The translations under genes were made by a program, and so were the position numbers. This document shows positions 58,605 through 64,000 of a stretch of DNA of 64,000 nt, in pieces; within the stretch, counting starts at the first letter, position 1; every line of letters starts with the position of its first letter. Origin of the DNA: Vitrella brassicaformis (Eukaryota; Sar; Vitrellaceae); contig CDMY01000738.1 of the NCBI GenBank assembly GCA_001179505.1, forward strand, positions 175,578 through 239,577, written 5' to 3'. The notes under the pieces are model-generated. The model was not told where the DNA came from. It searched no databases and saw only the letters and a program-made list of their open reading frames with translations.

Positions 58605-59978
58605 TCATGGCAGTAGGCCGACCGCCTCATTTTCCAGTCCAAGTGACCTCAAGAGCTGCCGCACGGCGGCCACCGTAACAGGGAACCGCTCACCGACCGT
58701 CGCCCCATCCGCCACCACCGCCTCGCTCGTCCTGACCACGATTTGCCCTTCATAGAGAGACACTGACGCCACGACAGAGCCGCCACCCAGTAGCAGCCCC
58801 ACAATTCGCATTGGTACGTGAAGACCTGGTGGTTCCCTCCACAATTCCACTTGCAAATCGATGACGAACATGTCAGATTTGCCGCTGAGGTCATTCTGCA
58901 GCAGGGCACGATAGCCAGCATGACGCAACCCCACTGTCACATCGAGGACGACATTACCGCGGCCCCGATAACCGAGCCGCTGCAGCAAAGTGTCGAGGGC
59001 AAACTCGCTGAAGGAGCGGTAGATATGGTGGTTCGACGAGAAGTCACAGCTGACGGGTGGGTCAGTGTCTCGACAGGTGCGACGAATGAATGGATTCAAG
59101 TGCCACAGCTCGTCTCGCCCGATGACGCGGAACCGCCTCTCTCCGAGACGATACCACTGCACCGCCCGCCTCCTGTGGTGGAGCACCCATGCCATTTGCA
59201 ATCCAAATGCGACGGCAAAAAGAAGAATGAGCCCGCCAGCCAAGATGCTAAGCACCAAGGCAGCGAGCCAGCACAATATGGTCCGGTCCGAGAGCCGGCC
59301 ACTGCGGACGGCATGGTAGCAATCCAACGTGCTTGACAAGAGAAGCCAAGCGCACCCCACCAGATAGAAAAAGTAAACGGCTGCAGTCAGGAGTTGCACC
59401 AGCGGACGGGTCGGCAAGGCCGCGACAAAGGTCCCCGCTCTGCCGGCCTCGGTGAGGTGAGCGCCGCCGTCCTCGGTGAGGTGAGCGTCGCCGCCGTAGA
59501 CATGGCCAAATATCTTGTTAACGGCCATAGCAGCGGGCAGCCGATGGAAGCTGGCCTTGTCGGGAAGGTGAGCCGCCACTCTCTCAGCCGAGAGTACGAG
59601 GGGCAGTGGGCGACCCACACCACAGGCACTCGCCACCCTGATAAATGCGGCCATCATCCGCCACTCAGCCGCCCGCTCGATGACGTACGCACAGCGAGCG
59701 AGATACCCGAATCGCGAGAGGGATGGTGGGAGTGGAGGGGCTGCGGCATCGACGCCGCGGTCCCTCTCCACATCAATGAGGCCAGTGGGCTGCTGCTGGG
59801 CGAGGGAGCTGCTGATGCGATGAAGTAGAAACTCCTCATGGATCAGTTGAGTGCCGTAAGCCTTGCCGACCACCTGGAGCCGCACGGCATCGTCAACGGG
59901 CAGAAGGGGGATGACCACACGGGCAAAGACGTCAGCAGGGAGCCCTTGATCACCGTCAGCAATGCCAGCGACCGGCAA
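58605..59978 (-). CDS. F-box-like membrane protein, single exon
   Basis: One long frame of about 457 residues ends in a stop at 58605-58607. The start of the frame (from 59978) has GLPADVFARVVIPLLPVDDAVRLQVVGKAYG, an F-box-like helix set. A helical Ala-rich part follows, then two membrane segments (LTAAVYFFYLVGCAWLLLS, and CWLAALVLSILAGGLILLFAVAFGL), then a soluble C-terminal part with YRSFSEFALDTLLQRLGYRG and VASVSLYEGQIVVRTSEAV. The codon at 59978 is TTG, not ATG. Either a short upstream exon supplies the start (an acceptor, TTACCAG, lies just before) or translation begins later. The combination of F-box-like start and membrane hairpin is unusual. No family recognised. Confidence 0.55.
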   Translation of the reverse strand: MPVAGIADGDQGLPADVFARVVIPLLPVDDAVRLQVVGKAYGTQLIHEEFLLHRISSSLAQQQPTGLIDVERDRGVDAAAPPLPPSLSRFGYLARCAYVIERAAEWRMMAAFIRVASACGVGRPLPLVLSAERVAAHLPDKASFHRLPAAMAVNKIFGHVYGGDAHLTEDGGAHLTEAGRAGTFVAALPTRPLVQLLTAAVYFFYLVGCAWLLLSSTLDCYHAVRSGRLSDRTILCWLAALVLSILAGGLILLFAVAFGLQMAWVLHHRRRAVQWYRLGERRFRVIGRDELWHLNPFIRRTCRDTDPPVSCDFSSNHHIYRSFSEFALDTLLQRLGYRGRGNVVLDVTVGLRHAGYRALLQNDLSGKSDMFVIDLQVELWREPPGLHVPMRIVGLLLGGGSVVASVSLYEGQIVVRTSEAVVADGATVGERFPVTVAAVRQLLRSLGLENEAVGLLP

Positions 59979-60167
59979 GGCTGAACCTGGTAATCATCAT
60001 CATGATCACAGGAGGCTGACAGCATGCAGCTGACGGCCTGAGAGTGCGTTGTTGTCATGCCATTTTTCGGGCACCGTTGCAGCTGCAGCTTCATCGTCAT
60101 GGTTTTTTCGGGAATCCTTTCTCCGTCAAACCTTTTCTCCGCTAGATGAAGCTCGCCCTTTGGCTCC

Positions 60168-61433
60168 ATGGATGGCCTCCCCCCAACATCGTCCACTACG
60201 CTGCAACGGTGCATCCTCGCCTGCGAGCGCGAGCGGCACGGTCGTTTGGTGCGCCACGTCCTCCGACGACGGCCAGATCTGCGTCCGGCCAGATCTTCTC
60301 CAACAACGCAGCGGAGGGAGGAGCTTGTTTCGTTTGACGTCCAAGTCTTTGGCAAAGAACGCTCGAAACACCTGACTTGGACGTCCTCTCGTTGCCGCCA
60401 AGCCTCTCGTTTCCCTCCTGATGCTCCCCTCCGTGAGGTCATCATCAGGTGCGACCGAGCGAGCCTATGGTCCATCGTGCAGCTCTTCCTCACAATCACC
60501 GACCATGGAAGCCTGGGCGAGGCTCTGAGGGACAGGCTGCAAGTGTTTGAGGACAACCGGGGAGCCTCACTGCCCATGCCGCAAATCGGTACGCGTGTTG
60601 ACTTGCCCACCCTACACACATGCCTACGCCATTTGCCGCCCAATGCAGTGCGATTGGCGCCCAGCAGGAGTGGCGGCAGGATGTCCGGCGCACTCCAAGA
60701 GCTCAGCGAAGTAAGTGGGTGCCCGACACACACAAAACGCACAAATGCCTGATGTGTGTGCATTGCGTGCGTAGGTACATGAAGAAGATGGGTATGCAGC
60801 TCAAGGAGAATCTGAAGGAGCTGCAGGAGGCCATAAGTGCTGGACTGAAGGAGGACCTTAAAGAGGTCTGCTGGGAGGGAGGCACGGCGTGATGCACAAA
60901 TAAACGCGGCACAGCTCCTCCGGTGTGTGTGTGTGTGTCTTGGTGCACTGCAGGTGAGCCAGGGCATGAAGCGGATCAACGAGGCCATCAGAAAGCGATT
61001 GAAGAGGAAGCACGAGAACGGCAGAGATACCAACGACAACCACCAGAAGGTTCCCCCACAGCCATCTCGGTACACACCATTCATCTGGACACAGCATGCT
61101 GAACAGCATAGATGGTGTGTGTGTGTATGCGTGTGTGTATGCGTGTGTGTTGCATCTCTCTTATGTGTCCGACAGCAGCGACTCGCCTCCTACCAGCAAC
61201 ACCCGCCGAAGATTTGCTGCCGCCTGCCAGACGATACAACAACAACAACAACAACAACAACAGCAGCAGCAGCACTACAGGCTGCCGTCAGTGAGCACCA
61301 GCGGAACACAGTGTGACCAAGAGCATCAAAGGGGCAAGAATGGCCCTGAGCCTACCACTCCTTCCGTGCCTGCCAGCACACGAGCACAGCACCGAGGTAC
61401 GGATGTCTCCGCACATGTCGTGTGTGTGTACGG

Positions 61434-61465
<32 letters not shown>

Positions 61466-62980
61466 TGTCCAAGGTTCTGTGTCCTCAGCGATGGCGGCAT
61501 TTGATGAGCTGGATGCCGTGTTTGACATCTTGGATGACGAGGTGGTCACCTTCCTCCTTGGCGAAGGCGGCCCTAATGGCTCGCTCTACGCTCTCTTCGA
61601 GTTTATACTCACTAGTCCTCTGTACGAGGTGAGGCGTCTGGATCCATCCCACTTCGACTGTTCGTCGGTTAGCTCCTCGCTGTGTGTGTGACAGGCATCT
61701 GTTGCTGTATGGTGTGGGCGTGACAAGATCATGCTGCGGAGGCTCGGGGAGCTGTTTGGCTCCGCAGCGCTTCACACTGGCATCATTGAAGCTGGCTTGA
61801 CCGCCACGCGAATATTGTCCTGCCTCCGCCGTTGGATGCAGAGCTATGTCGATTATGCTGTCGCCCTGGGGTACCTGAGGAGCCCTATCGACACACAAGT
61901 AAGGATCGCGAGTAGATGTCTGTATCGCGAGTGCATGTGTACCCATGCTTTTCAGATACGCACCAATGTGCTTGATGCGCTGCGATTTCTATGGGGCGAT
62001 GGCGAAGCACAATTCAGGTGTGCGGTCCGCGAGTTCGTTCAGGGTTTCGTCAGCAACCTACCGGATTGGTTCTTCGTCAAGGCGGACGGAAGTGCTGCCC
62101 AGCAGCACTTCATGCGGTGTGTGCCATCATTGCCCCAGGGATTGCAGCAAGTATGAGTTCACGCACCAGGAATCATGTGAGACCCCCTCCTGCCGTACCC
62201 ACCCCTGCTGTACTTCATGCAGATTCTGGTCCAGAAGGCTTTCGCCGTCTTCATTGAGATAACCCGGGACAAGAGGCCTCTTATGCACACTTTTCCCTTC
62301 TCATTGAAGACCAGCTCGCCTCATCAACGAGGAAGGCCCGAGAGACGCAGGCAAAGCTTGAGGATCAGAATCATCATATTGAGGACCTCTGCAGTGCGAT
62401 TGCCAGTCGGGACCACAAGATCAAGCATCTCGCCTCATCAACGAGGAAGGCCCGAGAGACGCAGGCAAAGCTTGAGGGTCGGATAGAGGACCTCTGCGGT
62501 GCGATTGCCAGTCGGGACCACAAGATCAAGCATCTGGAGGAGAGCGTCAGCTACCACCGCCGGCTGCGAGTCAGAGGGCTGAAGTGCAAAGCAGTGGGAT
62601 GCGCGGACGACCATGCGCGGCACTTCTGCTGGAAATGCCATGACGAGGACTCCGACCACCGAGCAAGCAAGTGCCCCTACAGCGTCATTGTCTATCACCA
62701 GACAAGCCGAGAGTCGGCCGAGTCGATCAAGAACGATGGGATCGACATCAGCAAGTCTAGGCCGGGCTGGGCTGGGAAGGGGTTCTATGCGGCGAAATGC
62801 ATTGAGGACACGGATGGCAAGGCGCAAGGGGGGAGAGGCTGGATAGTCAAGCTGGCTTTCCACCTTGGGCGCCCATTGGAAAAATGTCGATCACTCTCTG
62901 ACACGGGAAAAGCAACGGAAATTGGGGTACAGCTCAGTGATTATTACACACACCAACACGATAGAGTATGTGGTATATGA
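60168..62980 (+). CDS. Coiled-coil protein with C-terminal PARP-like domain
   Basis: About ten exons. The first segment (60168 on) is basic, then LREVIIRCDRASLWSIVQLF. Next are amphipathic exons QLKENLKELQEAISAGLKEDL and GMKRINEAIRKRLKRK, a Gln run, AAFDELDAVFDILDDEVVTF, RRLGELFGSAALHTGIIEAG and ALRFLWGDGEAQFRCAVREFVQGF. The last exon has two copies of SSTRKARETQAKLE...AIASRDHKIKHL, then a Cys/His cluster (LKCKAVGC, HARHFCWKCHDED, KC) and YHQTSRESAESIKNDGIDIS, GWAGKGFYAAKCIED, WIVKLAFHLGRP. The last part matches the PARP/ART pattern YHxTS...G.G.Y.A, so ADP-ribosyl transfer is possible. The frame before the coiled-coil repeats needs an alternative acceptor (see findings). The start is uncertain. 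Confidence 0.6.
62315..62533 (+). repeat. Tandem coiled-coil repeat in the PARP-like gene
   Basis: CTCGCCTCATCAACGAGGAA begins at 62315 and again at 62429, a 114-nt period (38 codons). The second unit is 9 nt shorter in the middle. Near-identity at DNA level means the duplication is recent. Confidence 0.9.
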
Positions 62981-64000
62981 TCCGCGACGTGCGGAAGTGC
63001 TCGACGACTTTCCTCGATAGAGTGCATGTCGTACTGGGTCACATGTGGCTGTTCTTTGTGGCGTGCTGACTGGCTGGCTGTATGGCATATTACATAGTGG
63101 ATGTGTGGTTTTGTGTGAGGTTTGTGTGCGACTGTGCCTATCTGCTGTGTCACACGTGTTCGTCTGGGTAAAATGCTGTGTTCGCTTTTTGAGTCTTCAG
63201 CAGTTTTTTACATGTTCTTGTTGGATTAGTGTAATGGACGATGTGCAATGGACGATTCTGCCTTTATTTCCGTGTGCCGTATGAGGGCGTGCGTATCTGT
63301 GAATGGACGTTCATATCGTGCTGCGATTGACAATGAATGAATCACTAGTATGAAACGATGGAAAGCTCCCCTCGGCCAATACCGTTTACGAAAGCAGGAT
63401 GTCCCGTCCGGCTCTTGCCTACTCTCTCCATGAAGAGGCAAGAGAGAGAGAGAGACAATGGCGTGCTTCACAAACACGAAAATGAGAGTGGGTAGACATG
63501 TGCAGACAGACAGATGGAACAGAGAGTGCGCGCCTCATCATTCGTTGATAAAGCTGGGTGGGCGTCCCTTGTGTGTGTCTCTTTCATGAATTTTCCTCTG
63601 AATGCGTGCGTCCTCCATCCATCCATCCATTGACGAACGGAAGCACGAACCAACGGACGGACAGTGTGATAGATAACCCTTTCAATGACATTCAGTCATA
63701 TCATCGTAATGGAACCTAGTGGCCCTTCAATTGACAAAAAGCCGACCGAGACAGTGGCGTGTTTCACAAACAGGAGGACAAGGCGTCCCATGTACCCGAC
63801 GATGAAAAGGCGATGCAACGCCTTTCTGCCCTCCCTCCCTGGCTGGCTGAGTGGCTGGCGTCCTTCCCGACACGAACACACAACCAAGACCATCTAACCG
63901 CACTCACGCACGCAACTGACCAAAGCGACTACGCCGATTGACAAAGAACCACTGGCCAGACAGACACCCAGCGAGCCTCAAGGCCACGGCCTCTTTTCAG
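62981..64000. other. Terminal spacer with dispersed repeat B, copy 2
   Basis: GT-rich, lower-GC sequence follows the stop, then the repeat B copy (about 63510-63650). A short related pair, GTGGCGTGTTTCACAAAC at about 63754 and a near match at 63460, is also present. No exon recognised up to the window end. Confidence 0.5.
63510..63650. repeat. Dispersed repeat B, copy 2
   Basis: Same orientation and block order as 58190-58380. It lies about 530 bp after the stop of the PARP-like gene. Confidence 0.75.

Noticed and set aside
59843-61084. 413-residue minus-strand frame
   Set aside because: It overlaps exons of two better-supported genes, runs across microsatellite-derived sequence and shows no domain.

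Overview
This window is nuclear DNA of a eukaryote. Almost every gene is split by short GT-AG introns (about 50-300 bp), genes lie on both strands with no operons, and spacers and introns are full of CAGA/CTGT, CATC/GATG and GT/CA microsatellites. The best lineage guess is a photosynthetic alveolate close to apicomplexans, of the chromerid type and most like Vitrella brassicaformis. The reasons are an apicomplexan-style cGMP-dependent protein kinase with four cyclic-nucleotide domains and an MGAC amino terminus, a secreted M16 peptidase whose leader ends just before a phenylalanine (typical of complex plastids), flagellar or basal-body type proteins, and AAACCCTA-like telobox strings. The lineage is inference from memory of these families; no search was run.

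Layout, left to right. 0-10 kb: the 3' end of an unknown gene, a repeat-rich spacer, an unknown CxxC protein (1803-3611, +), a CYB5D1-like protein (3992-5253, -), a membrane-anchored YHS-domain protein (5387-7783, +) and a small secreted Gly/Tyr-rich protein (9205-9837, -). 10-21 kb: two head-to-head paralogous genes (10310-12494, - and 12585-14963, +), a second copy of the repeat seen at 0.5-1.4 kb, an F-box-like gene with a duplicated terminal exon (16.7-18.2 kb, -) and NAD-dependent glycerol-3-phosphate dehydrogenase (18425-20367, +). 21-31 kb: a calcyphosin-like EF-hand protein (-), a MORN/EF-hand protein (+), PKG (-) and a small membrane protein (+). 30.7-34.5 kb: a secreted acidic repeat protein with a 164-bp exon-intron tandem repeat (+), TYW3 (-) and ribosomal protein L27a (+). 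34.7-47.7 kb: RNA polymerase III subunit RPC5 (-), a secreted lipocalin (+), an aldo-keto reductase (-), a vWA protein (+), a sugar O-acetyltransferase (-) and a SUMO-like/RING-H2 protein (+). 48-64 kb: a very large J-domain nuclear protein (-), an M16 metallopeptidase (+), an F-box-like membrane protein (-) and a coiled-coil protein ending in a PARP-like domain (+), followed by a repeat-bearing spacer.

The genes form no single pathway. Housekeeping functions (translation, tRNA wybutosine synthesis, Pol III, glycerolipid precursor supply) are mixed with cilium-type proteins and signalling. Many genes are arranged as divergent pairs with only 90-350 bp between start codons, and those spacers carry candidate shared promoter motifs. 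Exon models for 11 genes were traced by hand with reading phase conserved at every junction. Others are given as spans with weaker boundaries, and this is stated in each entry.
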